The notes: generated by a model from the sequence alone, not told the origin. A stretch of 64,000 bases of DNA from Bacillus sp. J37 (GCF_000518865.1 NZ_JAEK01000006.1:62224-126223), one strand, 5' to 3'. Counted from the first letter of the stretch, positions 34,694-44,043 are shown. Made by a program: numbers and translations.

Positions 34694-36700
34694 ATGAATA
34701 AATTATTATACGGAGTTGCTTATTACGATGAATATATGCCGTATGAACGGCTAGAAACCGATATTCAAATGATGAAAGAAGCAGGAATAAATGTTGTCAG
34801 AATTGCAGAATCAACATGGAGTACACATGAGCCCCAGAATGGTGTGTTTGATTTTACCTCTGTTAACCGGGTGTTGGATGCAATGCATAAAGCAGGTATT
34901 CATGTTATCGTTGGAACCCCGACTTATGCGGTTCCAACTTGGATGGTGAAAGAACATCCGGATGTATTGGCTGTTACGAAAAATGGACAAGGTAAATATG
35001 GTGCAAGACAAATCATGGATATTACAAATCCAACTTATTTGTTTTACGCTGAACGTATTATTCGAAAGCTAATGGAAAATGTAAAAGATCATCCGGCGAT
35101 CATAGGGTACCAGATTGATAATGAAACGAAGCACTATGATACAAGCGGGCCGAATGTACAGCAGAGATTTATAAAATATTTAAAAGATAAGTTTGAAACA
35201 ACAGATGCTCTGAATAAAGAATTTGGTTTAGCTTATTGGAGTAATGATGTACATGCTTGGGAGGATATGCCATCATCAGTTGGAACAATAAATGGCAGTT
35301 TTGGTGCCGAATTTTCAAAGTTTCAACGAGAGCTGGTCGATGAATTTCTTGCATGGCAAGTTGACATCGTAAAGGAATATCGAAAAGAGGGTCAGTTTAT
35401 TACACAGAATTTTGACTTTGAATGGAGAGGCTATTCATTTGGAGTACAGCCAAATGTAAACCATTTCACTGCATCCGAACCATTCGATATCACAGGTGTT
35501 GATATCTACCACCCGACTCAAGAGGATTTAACAGGAATTGAAATATCCTTCGGAGGAGATGTTGCAAGATCAACAAAGCAGCAGAACTATTATGTTCTTG
35601 AAACAGAAGCACAAGCCTTTTCCCATTGGACACCTTTTCCTGGGCAATTAAGGTTACAAGCATTTAGTCATGTAGCATCTGGTGCAAATATGGTCGCATA
35701 TTGGCATTGGCATTCTATTCATAATTCCTTTGAGACATATTGGAAGGGACTTTTAAGTCACGATCTTCAACCAAATCCTGTATACAATGAAGCCAAAACA
35801 ATTGGAGCAGATTTTAGCCGTCTCTCTTCAAAAATTATGAACTTAAAGAAGAAGAATAAAACAGCCATTCTTGTAAGCAATGAATCGCTGACAGGTTTAA
35901 ATTGGTTTAAGTTTAAATACGATAGTGAGTTGAACTATAACGATATTGTCCGGCTTATCTATGACGAATTATATAAATTAAATGTGGAAGTAGATATCCT
36001 TCACCCGGGATCTGAAAATTTTGATGATTATTCCCTCATTGTGGTTCCGTGCTTGTATGTTGCACCAGACGAACTATTAGATAGATTAAATCAGTACGTT
36101 GAAAATGGTGGACACGCAATTTATACGTTTAAATCGGGGTTTACAAATGATCACATTAAGGTGAGAACAACCAGCCAACCTGGGATCATTGAAAAAGCAT
36201 GTGGTGTAAACTATCAAATGTTTGTTGAACCGAAGAATATGAAGCTGGCAGGGAACCCTTATGAAGTAGAAGAGGATAAAAATCGTGTCCATACATGGAT
36301 GGAGCTATTAACTCCAACAACAGCGGAAACTCTAGCAACATATGATCACCCTGCGTGGGGAGAATATGCAGCTGTTACAGGAAATGAGTATGGAAAAGGC
36401 TATGCAACCTATATTGGATGTATTGTTTCAAGTGAGATAATGTCGGGAATTCTTACCCAGGCATTAAAACGTGCAGCAATATGGGGAGTGGAGCAAGATG
36501 TGAAATTCCCTCTTGTTATTAAAAGTGGTATCAATGATGAAGGTAAAACGATTAAATATGTTTTTAACTACTCTTTTGAGCAACAAGAAATAGAGTCTCC
36601 ATTTTCAGAAAGTACCGATTTATTATCAGACTCAACATATCAAACAGGTGAAACTCTTACAATTAAACCATGGGATTTTAAAATATTAGAAATGAAATAG
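34694..36700 (+). CDS. GH42 beta-galactosidase-like enzyme, second type
   Basis: Cytoplasmic GH42 protein, 668 aa, with no signal peptide. Acid/base Glu144 in YQIDNETK and nucleophile Glu303 in YVLETEAQ are present. Unlike the enzyme at 6861 it lacks the Cys cluster around the acid/base residue, so it belongs to a different GH42 branch. Trimerisation-domain landmarks include the flavodoxin-like stretch LIVVPCLYVAPDELL. It should remove galactose (possibly arabinopyranose or fucose) from imported oligosaccharides. Start ATG 34694 has only a modest SD (GGAAGG 16 nt upstream, AAGAG adjacent). It is coupled to the importer and the GH30 enzyme. Confidence 0.87.
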   Translation: MNKLLYGVAYYDEYMPYERLETDIQMMKEAGINVVRIAESTWSTHEPQNGVFDFTSVNRVLDAMHKAGIHVIVGTPTYAVPTWMVKEHPDVLAVTKNGQGKYGARQIMDITNPTYLFYAERIIRKLMENVKDHPAIIGYQIDNETKHYDTSGPNVQQRFIKYLKDKFETTDALNKEFGLAYWSNDVHAWEDMPSSVGTINGSFGAEFSKFQRELVDEFLAWQVDIVKEYRKEGQFITQNFDFEWRGYSFGVQPNVNHFTASEPFDITGVDIYHPTQEDLTGIEISFGGDVARSTKQQNYYVLETEAQAFSHWTPFPGQLRLQAFSHVASGANMVAYWHWHSIHNSFETYWKGLLSHDLQPNPVYNEAKTIGADFSRLSSKIMNLKKKNKTAILVSNESLTGLNWFKFKYDSELNYNDIVRLIYDELYKLNVEVDILHPGSENFDDYSLIVVPCLYVAPDELLDRLNQYVENGGHAIYTFKSGFTNDHIKVRTTSQPGIIEKACGVNYQMFVEPKNMKLAGNPYEVEEDKNRVHTWMELLTPTTAETLATYDHPAWGEYAAVTGNEYGKGYATYIGCIVSSEIMSGILTQALKRAAIWGVEQDVKFPLVIKSGINDEGKTIKYVFNYSFEQQEIESPFSESTDLLSDSTYQTGETLTIKPWDFKILEMK

Positions 36701-36710
36701 GGAGGACATG

Positions 36711-38042
36711 ATGAGCTTTACTTGGATATCCACAACAAGAAGTGAGTACTGGCAGGAAAATGATGCAAGTACTATATTATATGAAGATAAGAAACCAAAC
36801 CTAGTAATTACTGCTGAAAAGAAACGAGTCATTGATGGCTTTGGCGGCTGTTTTAATGAACTAGGTTATGAAGCTCTTACTCTTTTATCAGAGGAAGATC
36901 GCAACAGTGTGCTTGATTCTTTATTTTTACCGGAAGGTGAATGTCAATTCAGTATTTGCCGTCTACCAATTGGTGCAAGTGACTATGCACTTGAATGGTA
37001 CAGTCATAATGAAACACCGGGTGACTATGAAATGAAGTATTTCTCGATTGAGCGCGATAAAAAATATTTAATTCCTTATATAAAAGAAGCATTAAAACGA
37101 AACCCAAACATAAAACTATTTGCTTCACCATGGAGTCCTCCAACTTGGATGAAGTTTCCGAAAGCGTATAACTATGGCACGCTTCGCTGGGAGCCTGAAG
37201 TGTTAAAGGCATATGCACTATATTTCGTAAGGTTTGTCCAGGCCTATGAAAAAGAAGGGATTACAATTCACCAAATTCATGTTCAAAATGAAGTGGTAGC
37301 CGATCAAAAATTTCCTTCCTGCAAATGGACAGGTGAGCAATTACAAGAATTCATCGGTTCTTATTTAGGGCCGACTTTTGAAGAACACGGAATAAAAGCG
37401 GAAATTTGGCTTGGAACGATCAATGCACCAGAACCTTGGGAAGAGCTCATGCATGGGACAACAACAGATTATGATGTGTATGCGCAAACCGTTCTCAGTG
37501 ATCCCAATGCCTACCAATATGTTAAAGGTGTAGGATATCAATGGGCAGGTAAATACGCAATTCAACGAACAGTTCAAAGCTATCCAGAGCTAAAATATAT
37601 GCAAACAGAAAACGAGTGTGGAAATGGTAAAAACACATGGGAATACGCACTGTATGTTCATAATTTATACCGTCATTATTTTGTAAATGGTGCGAATGCT
37701 TATATTTATTGGAATATGGTCCTGCAATCAAACGGGAGAAGTACATGGGGATGGGAACAGAACTCAATGATGACAGTTGACCCGGATTCAAAGAGCGTAA
37801 TCAATAATCCAGAATATTATGTAATGAAGCATTTCTCGCATTATGTAAAGCCGGGTGCAGTCAGACTTGAAACGTCAGGACCTTGGACAGGAAACACAAC
37901 AGCATTTCAAAATCCGGATGGAAGCAAGGTTGTTGTCATATTGAATTCGTTTAAAACAGATCGAGAATTAGTGCTGGAGCTAAACGGTGAAAACCAATGC
38001 ATTACATTAGAGGCTGAATCATTTAATACGATAGTCCTATAA
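36711..38042 (+). CDS. GH30 glycoside hydrolase
   Basis: Cytoplasmic GH30 family enzyme, 443 aa, in the glucosylceramidase-like branch: (beta/alpha)8 barrel plus a short C-terminal beta domain (VVVILNSFKTDRELVLEL). The family opening RVIDGFGGCFNELG and ASPWSPPTWMK are clear. Acid/base Glu194 in VQNEV; nucleophile probably Glu300 in MQTENECG. Members include beta-1,6-glucanases, beta-glucosidases, beta-xylosidases and beta-1,6-galactanases, so the activity cannot be fixed by eye. ATG 36711 is 5 nt after GGAGG; ATG 36708 is nearly on it. With GH42 it suggests a beta-linked glycan, perhaps type II arabinogalactan side chains (inference). Confidence 0.8.
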   Translation: MSFTWISTTRSEYWQENDASTILYEDKKPNLVITAEKKRVIDGFGGCFNELGYEALTLLSEEDRNSVLDSLFLPEGECQFSICRLPIGASDYALEWYSHNETPGDYEMKYFSIERDKKYLIPYIKEALKRNPNIKLFASPWSPPTWMKFPKAYNYGTLRWEPEVLKAYALYFVRFVQAYEKEGITIHQIHVQNEVVADQKFPSCKWTGEQLQEFIGSYLGPTFEEHGIKAEIWLGTINAPEPWEELMHGTTTDYDVYAQTVLSDPNAYQYVKGVGYQWAGKYAIQRTVQSYPELKYMQTENECGNGKNTWEYALYVHNLYRHYFVNGANAYIYWNMVLQSNGRSTWGWEQNSMMTVDPDSKSVINNPEYYVMKHFSHYVKPGAVRLETSGPWTGNTTAFQNPDGSKVVVILNSFKTDRELVLELNGENQCITLEAESFNTIVL

Positions 38043-38055
38043 CTGAAAATTAACT

Positions 38056-38090
38056 AAAAAGCTTCATTCCGGACAGGATTGAAGTTTTTT
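38056..38090 (+). terminator. Terminator after GH30
   Basis: AAAGCTTCATTCC, a short loop, GGATTGAAGTTTTTT. It is a degraded relative of the hairpin at 17746. Confidence 0.75.
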
Positions 38091-38387
38091 GTTTTCTAAA
38101 AAAGAAAGAGAAAAGATGCGACAAATGAAATACGAAATAATTGCACCAATCCACCTTATGTTAAAATAGCATAAAGAATTGCTCTTTTCTTTATCAATAG
38201 GGGGTTTCCATAAATTCCCTGTTCATAAGGTTGGGACAATATTTTTTTTGAGCAATTTTCTAGTCGTTCTATTGTAGGTAGTAAAAGAATTTTTGTCAGT
38301 AAAATTATGTTGTTGCTATGAGGCGACATTGTTAAATAAAACAAGAGAGTCGAGTACTAAGATAATTTCTTAAGGTGAGGTAATGAC
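38091..38387 (+). promoter_or_regulatory. Upstream region of araR
   Basis: About 300 bp without a gene. A/T-rich, with no AraR-like box, repeat or leader structure that I can support. AAGGTGAGG precedes the TTG start. Confidence 0.4.
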
Positions 38388-39497
38388 TTGGAAACAAAAT
38401 ATAATATTGTAAAGCAAGCAATAAAATCGAAAATATTAGATGGTTCATTTCAACCACATCAAAAAATAAGTTCTGAAAGTGAATTGATGAAACAATTTGG
38501 AGTTAGTCGTCATACTGTTCGTCTTGCTTTAGGTGATTTAGTAAATGATGGGCTGTTATATAGAGAGCAAGGGGCAGGAACGTTTTGTGCAGACAGGACT
38601 AAGACTGAAAGATCTTCTGCAACTAAAACAAAAAATATTGGGATTATCACTACTTATATATCCGATTATATATTTCCTTCAATTATAAGAGGGGCAGAAT
38701 CGTATCTAAGTAAACAGGGGTATAATGTAACATTATTTAGTACTAATAATGATCATGGAAATGAAAAGCGAATTCTAGAAAATATCTTAACTCAACCTCT
38801 TGATGGAGTCATTATAGAGCCAACTAAAAGTGCTATTGCAAATCCCAATATAAACTATTATCTAAATTTAGAAAGGAAGAAAATACCCTACATAATGTTG
38901 AATGCTTTTTACGATGAACTAGAGCCTCTAAGCCTTACGATAGATGATGAAAAAGGCGGCTATCTGCAAACTGAACATCTTATTAAATTAGGACACAGGA
39001 ATATAGTAGGTTTTTTTAAAAATGATGATATTCAAGGGATAAAAAGGATGAAAGGGTACATTAAGGCTCATAGAAATCATGGGGTTTTAATAAATCCAAA
39101 TTATATTATAAATTATAAAACAATTGAGAAAACTTCGAAGCCAATTGAAGCTTTAAGTCAGCTCTTATCAATAGATAATATGGATAGGCCAACTGGAATT
39201 GTTTGTTACAATGATGAGTTAGCAGTTCTCTTATTGGATGTTATTCGAGGAAAAAACTTAACTGTACCAAATGATCTATCCATTGTAGGTTTTGATGACT
39301 CGTTTATGGCTAAAGTTTCAGAAGTAAAATTAACCACAATTCAACATCCAAAAAGTAAAATGGGAGAAAGGGCAGCAAGTATTATATTAAACATGGTACA
39401 TGAAGCAAATTATCATTTAAAAGGAGCTAGTGAGACGAAAGAGTCTATTGTGTTTGAGCCAAAATTAATTTTAAGGAATTCGACAAAAGCTCTTTAG
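38388..39497 (+). CDS. araR: AraR arabinose repressor (GntR HTH with LacI effector domain)
   Basis: Cytoplasmic repressor, 369 aa, with the distinctive AraR fusion: an N-terminal GntR winged HTH (residues 1-70, SSESELMKQFGVSRHTVRLAL, one residue over the motif) and a LacI/GalR-like arabinose-binding domain (YISDYIFPSIIRGAESYL, CYNDELAVLL, SIVGFDDS). YISDYIFPSIIRG is shared with B. subtilis AraR as I recall it. It should repress the transporter operon downstream through AraR-like boxes in the 615-bp gap and release on arabinose. The TTG start follows AAGGTGAGG. araA, araB and araD are not in this window. Confidence 0.93.
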   Translation: METKYNIVKQAIKSKILDGSFQPHQKISSESELMKQFGVSRHTVRLALGDLVNDGLLYREQGAGTFCADRTKTERSSATKTKNIGIITTYISDYIFPSIIRGAESYLSKQGYNVTLFSTNNDHGNEKRILENILTQPLDGVIIEPTKSAIANPNINYYLNLERKKIPYIMLNAFYDELEPLSLTIDDEKGGYLQTEHLIKLGHRNIVGFFKNDDIQGIKRMKGYIKAHRNHGVLINPNYIINYKTIEKTSKPIEALSQLLSIDNMDRPTGIVCYNDELAVLLLDVIRGKNLTVPNDLSIVGFDDSFMAKVSEVKLTTIQHPKSKMGERAASIILNMVHEANYHLKGASETKESIVFEPKLILRNSTKAL

Positions 39498-39542
39498 GTA
39501 GAAAAAAGAGACTCAAACATGCACCTAAATCAATTTACATGA

Positions 39543-39587
39543 AAAAACATGCAGTGTAAACCTACTATTTTCGCTGTATGTTTTTTT
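39543..39587 (+). terminator. Terminator after araR
   Basis: AAAACATGCAG pairs with CTGTATGTTTT (one G-U), followed by TTTTT. Confidence 0.65.
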
Positions 39588-39681
39588 ATGTAAACCGCGA
39601 AAAATATCATAAATGGTCGATAAAAATTTAGAAAAAGGAATTGAAAAGTTGTAACAACCTATATATAATAAAAACCATCAA

Positions 39682-39697
39682 ACTTATACGTACAAAT
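39682..39697 (+). promoter_or_regulatory. AraR-like box 1
   Basis: ACTTATACGTACAAAT. Close to the AraR operator type ATTTGTACGTACAAAT known from B. subtilis. Confidence 0.55.
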
Positions 39698-39792
39698 ATA
39701 AAATCTACACTCTAATAAACTTAGAGAGTTTTTCTTGAAGTTTATCGGACTGTTGATAATATTAAATTGATATAATAATAGAATCTATATAT

Positions 39793-39808
39793 ACTTATAC
39801 GTATATGA
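39793..39808 (+). promoter_or_regulatory. AraR-like box 2
   Basis: ACTTATACGTATATGA, sharing ACTTATACGTA with box 1; 111 bp further downstream. Confidence 0.5.
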
Positions 39809-39908
39809 TAATGTATGTGTTAAAAAGTTATAATGATAAGTGAAGGCTTGGTTATTGGTATTTAATCGTTTTTATAATAAGAAGTCAATCATATCTTATA
39901 AAAGAACA

Positions 39909-39929
39909 AAATGTATGCGTATACATTTC
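39909..39929 (+). promoter_or_regulatory. AraR-like box 3
   Basis: AAATGTATGCGTATACATTT, an almost perfect palindrome; same core type with GCGTA. Confidence 0.5.
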
Positions 39930-39956
39930 AGAAAATTTAATTTTTAGAGAGGGTCG

Positions 39957-39977
39957 AAAGGAGTGATGAAAATGTAG
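39957..39977 (+). other. Strong SD with a three-codon reading frame
   Basis: AAAGGAG (39957-39963) is followed after 2 nt by ATG AAA ATG TAG. Either a leader minigene or the remains of a lost gene start. It lies about 135 bp before araP. Confidence 0.3.
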
Positions 39978-40040
39978 AATCAAGCAGATATTGCTGATCC
40001 GGTTTATCTGTGTAACTTTGCTTATTTCAAATGAGTAATA

Positions 40041-40057
40041 CTTGAAACGTACAAAAA
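40041..40057 (+). promoter_or_regulatory. AraR-like box 4
   Basis: CTTGAAACGTACAAAAA. The right half ACGTACAAA matches the AraR operator. Confidence 0.45.
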
Positions 40058-40071
40058 CTGATATGTAATCA

Positions 40072-40086
40072 ATTGTACACGTAACA
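40072..40086 (+). promoter_or_regulatory. AraR-like box 5
   Basis: ATTGTACACGTAACA. The left half ATTGTACACGTA resembles the operator; 12 bp before the araP SD. Confidence 0.45.
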
Positions 40087-40112
40087 GTGTGATTGCTAAG
40101 GAGGATTGTTTT

Positions 40113-41057
40113 ATGTTTCCAACGGCAAAGAGAACAAACCAAGAGCTTGCACCTGTCAAAAGTCCAAATCGTCTTGCGAAAATACTAAACTCACAAAAAG
40201 TTGTACCTTATATTTTTATCTCACCTTTTGTCCTTTCACTATTAATATTCACCATTTATCCAACTATAAAGGCTATTATTATGAGTTTTCAAAGCGTACT
40301 ACCGGGGCAGGTAACATATATAGGCCTAGAAAATTACTCGAGAGTCTTTAATCCAGTATTTTTTAAAGCGCTAAGTAATACAACCATTTATGTTATCCTA
40401 ACTGTTACGATTCTAACGATAATTCCAATTATTTTAGCTGTATTATTAGACTCAAAACTTGTAAAGTTTAAGACTTTTTTTAGGGCTTCGTTATTTGTTC
40501 CTGCCTTAACCTCTACTATTGTTGCAGGTATGGTATTCAGGTTAATGTTTGGAGAAACTGATAACGCTGCTGCCAATCAGATCCTTAATTGGATAGGATT
40601 TGAATCAGTTGAGTGGCAATATAATGCTTGGTCAGGTATGTTCCTAATGGTCTTACTGTGTTCATGGCGTTGGATGGGAGTAAACATCCTATATTTCCTC
40701 GCAGGTCTGCAAAATGTTCCAAAAGAATTATATGAATCTGCTGAGATAGATGGTGCAAATATGCTGGAAAAATTCAGATATGTTACACTTCCTTTCTTAA
40801 AACCCGTTACCATTTTTGTTGTCACGATTTCAATCATTGCCGGATTTAGAATGTTTGAAGAGAGCTATGTATTTTGGCCAGCTGGATCACCGGGAGATAT
40901 TGGTTTAAGTGTTGCAGGATATATTTATCAACAGGGAATCTCTCAGAATAATTTAGGATTTGGTGCGGCTATCGGTGTTATTTTAATGATCATTATCTTT
41001 GCTGTTAGTATTGTTCAATTGTTACTAACGGGTGCATTTAAAAGGGGTGATGAATAA
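40113..41057 (+). CDS. araP: Arabino-oligosaccharide ABC permease AraP
   Basis: MalF-class permease, 314 aa, six TM segments. FISPFVLSLLIF, SFQSVLPG, LFVPALTSTIVAG, WRWMGVNILYFLAGLQNVP and GFRMFEESYV match B. subtilis AraP very closely. The EAA loop is ELYESAEIDGAN. AraNPQ with the shared ATPase MsmX imports alpha-1,5-arabino-oligosaccharides. ATG 40113 lies 8 nt after AAGGAGG; the frame is open to 40089 but that part lies before the SD. araQ starts on the next base. Confidence 0.92.
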   Translation: MFPTAKRTNQELAPVKSPNRLAKILNSQKVVPYIFISPFVLSLLIFTIYPTIKAIIMSFQSVLPGQVTYIGLENYSRVFNPVFFKALSNTTIYVILTVTILTIIPIILAVLLDSKLVKFKTFFRASLFVPALTSTIVAGMVFRLMFGETDNAAANQILNWIGFESVEWQYNAWSGMFLMVLLCSWRWMGVNILYFLAGLQNVPKELYESAEIDGANMLEKFRYVTLPFLKPVTIFVVTISIIAGFRMFEESYVFWPAGSPGDIGLSVAGYIYQQGISQNNLGFGAAIGVILMIIIFAVSIVQLLLTGAFKRGDE

Positions 41058-41897
41058 ATGAATCTTAAGAAGAAAGTATTACTGAAATTGATTATTAATC
41101 TTTGTTTATTGGTTATATCTTTAGTTGCTTTATTTCCGCTTATTAGTCTACTACTAGCTTCATTCAGACCTTCAACTCAGTTAATGCGAAATGGAATTAG
41201 TCTTACTTTCGATTTAAGTGAACTGAATTTAAATAACTATACTTATATTTTCTCTCAAGCAGGACAATATTGGACTTGGTATGGTAATAGCTTAACCATA
41301 ACAGTCATTACAATTGTTCTATCATTATTTTTTTCATCATTAGTCGGTTATGCTTTAGCAGTATATGATTTTAAAGGGAAAAATCTATTTTTCACCTGTG
41401 TATTGTTTATTTTAATGATTCCGTTTGAAATTTTGATGCTTCCACTTTTTCAACTAATGATAGATACTGCTTTAGTGGATACTTATATGGCTGTTATCCT
41501 TCCATCGGTTGTTGCTCCAATAGCTGTATTTTTCTTTAGACAATATGCTCTTGGCTTACCAAAAGAATTAATGGACGCTGCGAGAATGGATGGATCTACG
41601 GAATATGGAATCTTTTTTAAAATTATGTTGCCGCTTATGACACCTTCTTTAGCAGCGATGGCAATCTTACAAGGATTAGGTGCATGGAATAATTTCTTGT
41701 GGCCATTAATTGTCTTACGATCAAATACCTTATTTACATTACCATTAGGGCTTTCGACATTATTAACGCCGTATGGAAATAACTATGATGTCTTAATAGC
41801 TGGATCTGTTATGACAATTGTACCGATTATCATATTGTTTATTTTCTTCCAACGCTACTTTGTGGCCGGACTTACTGTGGGTGGAGTGAAAGGGTAA
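41058..41897 (+). CDS. araQ: Arabino-oligosaccharide ABC permease AraQ
   Basis: MalG-class permease, 279 aa. Blocks VYDFKGKN, FFRQYALGLPKELMDAARMDG (21-residue EAA region), WNNFLWPLIVLRS, LLTPYGNNYDVL and the tail AGLTVGGVKG match B. subtilis AraQ. The SD GGGGTGAT is inside the end of araP, so translation is coupled. A DUF624 gene follows after 32 bp. Confidence 0.92.
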   Translation: MNLKKKVLLKLIINLCLLVISLVALFPLISLLLASFRPSTQLMRNGISLTFDLSELNLNNYTYIFSQAGQYWTWYGNSLTITVITIVLSLFFSSLVGYALAVYDFKGKNLFFTCVLFILMIPFEILMLPLFQLMIDTALVDTYMAVILPSVVAPIAVFFFRQYALGLPKELMDAARMDGSTEYGIFFKIMLPLMTPSLAAMAILQGLGAWNNFLWPLIVLRSNTLFTLPLGLSTLLTPYGNNYDVLIAGSVMTIVPIIILFIFFQRYFVAGLTVGGVKG

Positions 41898-41929
41898 TCT
41901 TGGAGATGATAAGAAGAGGTGATTTGTAG

Positions 41930-42550
41930 TTGAATCCAAAACAATTTGTCTCAATAATAGATTTGATCCTTCATTGGGTAACTAGTTTAGCGTTAATCAA
42001 TGTGCTGTGGTTCTTATTTACACTACGTGGGTTGATAATAGGAGGGGTATTTCCTGCTACTACCGCTGTGTTAGGTGTATCTAGGAAAATGATTTTGAAA
42101 GGGACAGACGTTAATATATGGAATACGTTTAAACGAGTGTATCGAGAGGAGTATCTTCAGTCAAATATTCTTGGTTGGTTTTTATCCGGCATTGGAGGCT
42201 TGCTTTATATAAATTATCAAATCATAGCAAACTCTGCAGGTGAAATTGCTATTATCACTCTATTTGCTTTTTATCTAGTTATATTCTTTTATAGCATTAT
42301 TGTGCTATGGTCTTTTCCATTGTTAGCACACTACAAATCAACTTGGATTCAACATCTGAAGAATGCATTCATTATTGGTTTTACAAAAGTTCATTATACA
42401 ATTGCGATTGGATTAATGGCATTTACAGTTATGTATTTCTCTTTTGAATATCCTGGATTAGTTCCGTTTTTCTCGATAAGTATGATTGCAATGGGGGGGA
42501 TGTGGTTTTCATTGCAGATTTTTACAAAGATAGACCAAGATGCTACATAA
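41930..42550 (+). CDS. DUF624 membrane protein in the araPQ operon
   Basis: Membrane protein of the DUF624 family, 206 aa, about five TM segments. LALINVLWFLFTLRGLIIGG followed by VFPATTAV is the family's N-terminal hallmark. Paralogue of the protein at 2945. TTG 41930 follows AGAGGTGAT. It sits between araQ and araN, again tying DUF624 to a sugar importer. Function unknown. Confidence 0.8.
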   Translation: MNPKQFVSIIDLILHWVTSLALINVLWFLFTLRGLIIGGVFPATTAVLGVSRKMILKGTDVNIWNTFKRVYREEYLQSNILGWFLSGIGGLLYINYQIIANSAGEIAIITLFAFYLVIFFYSIIVLWSFPLLAHYKSTWIQHLKNAFIIGFTKVHYTIAIGLMAFTVMYFSFEYPGLVPFFSISMIAMGGMWFSLQIFTKIDQDAT

Positions 42551-42580
42551 TTAGTGGGTGATGAAAGCTGTCATGGAGGA

Positions 42581-42595
42581 TTGTAAGCGTATATT
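42581..42595 (+). promoter_or_regulatory. cre-like site before araN
   Basis: TTGTAAGCGTATATT matches the cre pattern with one mismatch (T for C at position 14). araN may have its own catabolite-repressed promoter, since about 150 bp separate it from the DUF624 gene. Confidence 0.4.
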
Positions 42596-42703
42596 TTTAT
42601 AGCTTGAATAACAGTCAATAATATTTTTTGGGAGGTGATTCTCAAAAAAATAGAGGAAAACCCGTGATATGCATATTTAAACTTAAATTAAGGGGGATGC
42701 TGG

Positions 42704-44038
42704 ATGAAGAAGAAATCACTACTATCATTTCTTTGTGGGGTAATGGCACTGTTATTGGTTGCATGTAGTGGCGGTCAATCAAGCTCAGGTGGAGCGGAAG
42801 AAACGAAGGTTATTGGTGATGATGTAGAAAATGCAACAGAACTTACATTTTGGTCATTTAACGAGTTGCATTTGGCTTTTTTTGAGGATGCTGTACCTCG
42901 TTGGAATGAGGCAAACCCAGATAAGCCTATTAAATTAAAAGCAGAAGTGTATCCGTTTGATAATATGCATACAAATCTATTAATGGCGTTACAATCTGGT
43001 AAGGGCGCACCTGATATAGCTGATATTGAAATTGGTAAGTTTCCAAACTTTTTAAAAGGTGAACCACAGATATTACCAATGAATGATTATATAGAGCCGG
43101 AATTTGATAATTTTGTAACATCACGTTTTGAGATTTATTCAAAAGATGGAAATTATTACGGTTTACCAACACATGTTGGTGCATCTGTTATGTATTACAA
43201 TAAAGAAATTATGGATGCAGCAGGAGTAGATATCGATTCTATCAAAACATGGGAGGACTTTAGGGAAGCTGGTAAACAAGTTGTTGCTAAAACTGATGCA
43301 ATTATGACATCTGTTTCAACAGAGGATTATATTCCTTATTGGTCCATGATATCCCAACGTGATTCTGATTTCTTTAACAAGGATGGAGAACTTACGATTT
43401 ATAATAAAGAAAATGTGGATACCCTTCAATACTTACATGACATCGTATACGAAGATAAGATTGCTGAAGTAATGCCTGGAGCAGCTCCTCATGCAGAAGA
43501 ATTTTATCAATTTATGAATGATGGTGGTCAAGCTGCTATTGGTATGCCAATGTGGTACATGGGAAGATTTCTTGATTACATGCCTGATCTAAAAGGTAAG
43601 ATAGTCGTTCGTCCAATGCCAGCTTGGGAAGAAGGGGGTAAACGCTCAGCGGGTATGGGTGGTACAGGTACTGTTGTAACAAATCAATCAGAAAATCCTG
43701 AATTAGCTCAAGAATTCTTAGCGTTTGCAAAACTTTCTAAAGAAGCAAATATTAAACTTTGGACTGTTCTGGGATTTGATCCTCCGCGCCATGATGTCTG
43801 GGAAAGTGAAGAAGTCTTAGCAGATAACAAATATTATGAATACTTTGGTCATGATTTATTTGAGACACTAAATGACATCAAGGATGAAATCAATGCTGTT
43901 AATATTACAGAATATACACCAGATGTTGGAACTGAAATAAATACAAATGTATTTAATAATGTTTTAAGGCAACAATCAGAGACAGCTGACGAGGCATTAA
44001 AAAAGGCACAAGAGACGGTTGAAAGTAAAATGAAGTAG
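42704..44038 (+). CDS. araN: Arabino-oligosaccharide-binding lipoprotein AraN
   Basis: Extracytoplasmic binding lipoprotein, 444 aa. Signal peptide with lipobox LVAC (Cys about residue 21) and a Ser/Gly linker. ELTFWSFNELH, APDIADIEIGKFPNFLKG, YGLPTHVGASVMYYNKEIM, WYMGRFLDYMPDLKGKI and LGFDPPRHDVW correspond closely to B. subtilis AraN. In B. subtilis araN precedes araP; here it comes last, after a DUF624 gene. Expected to deliver arabino-oligosaccharides to AraPQ. Confidence 0.9.
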   Translation: MKKKSLLSFLCGVMALLLVACSGGQSSSGGAEETKVIGDDVENATELTFWSFNELHLAFFEDAVPRWNEANPDKPIKLKAEVYPFDNMHTNLLMALQSGKGAPDIADIEIGKFPNFLKGEPQILPMNDYIEPEFDNFVTSRFEIYSKDGNYYGLPTHVGASVMYYNKEIMDAAGVDIDSIKTWEDFREAGKQVVAKTDAIMTSVSTEDYIPYWSMISQRDSDFFNKDGELTIYNKENVDTLQYLHDIVYEDKIAEVMPGAAPHAEEFYQFMNDGGQAAIGMPMWYMGRFLDYMPDLKGKIVVRPMPAWEEGGKRSAGMGGTGTVVTNQSENPELAQEFLAFAKLSKEANIKLWTVLGFDPPRHDVWESEEVLADNKYYEYFGHDLFETLNDIKDEINAVNITEYTPDVGTEINTNVFNNVLRQQSETADEALKKAQETVESKMK

Positions 44039-44043
44039 GAAAT

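Noticed and set aside
38091-38387. Possible T-box or riboswitch before araR
   Set aside because: No T-box sequence, specifier loop or antiterminator pairing could be found.
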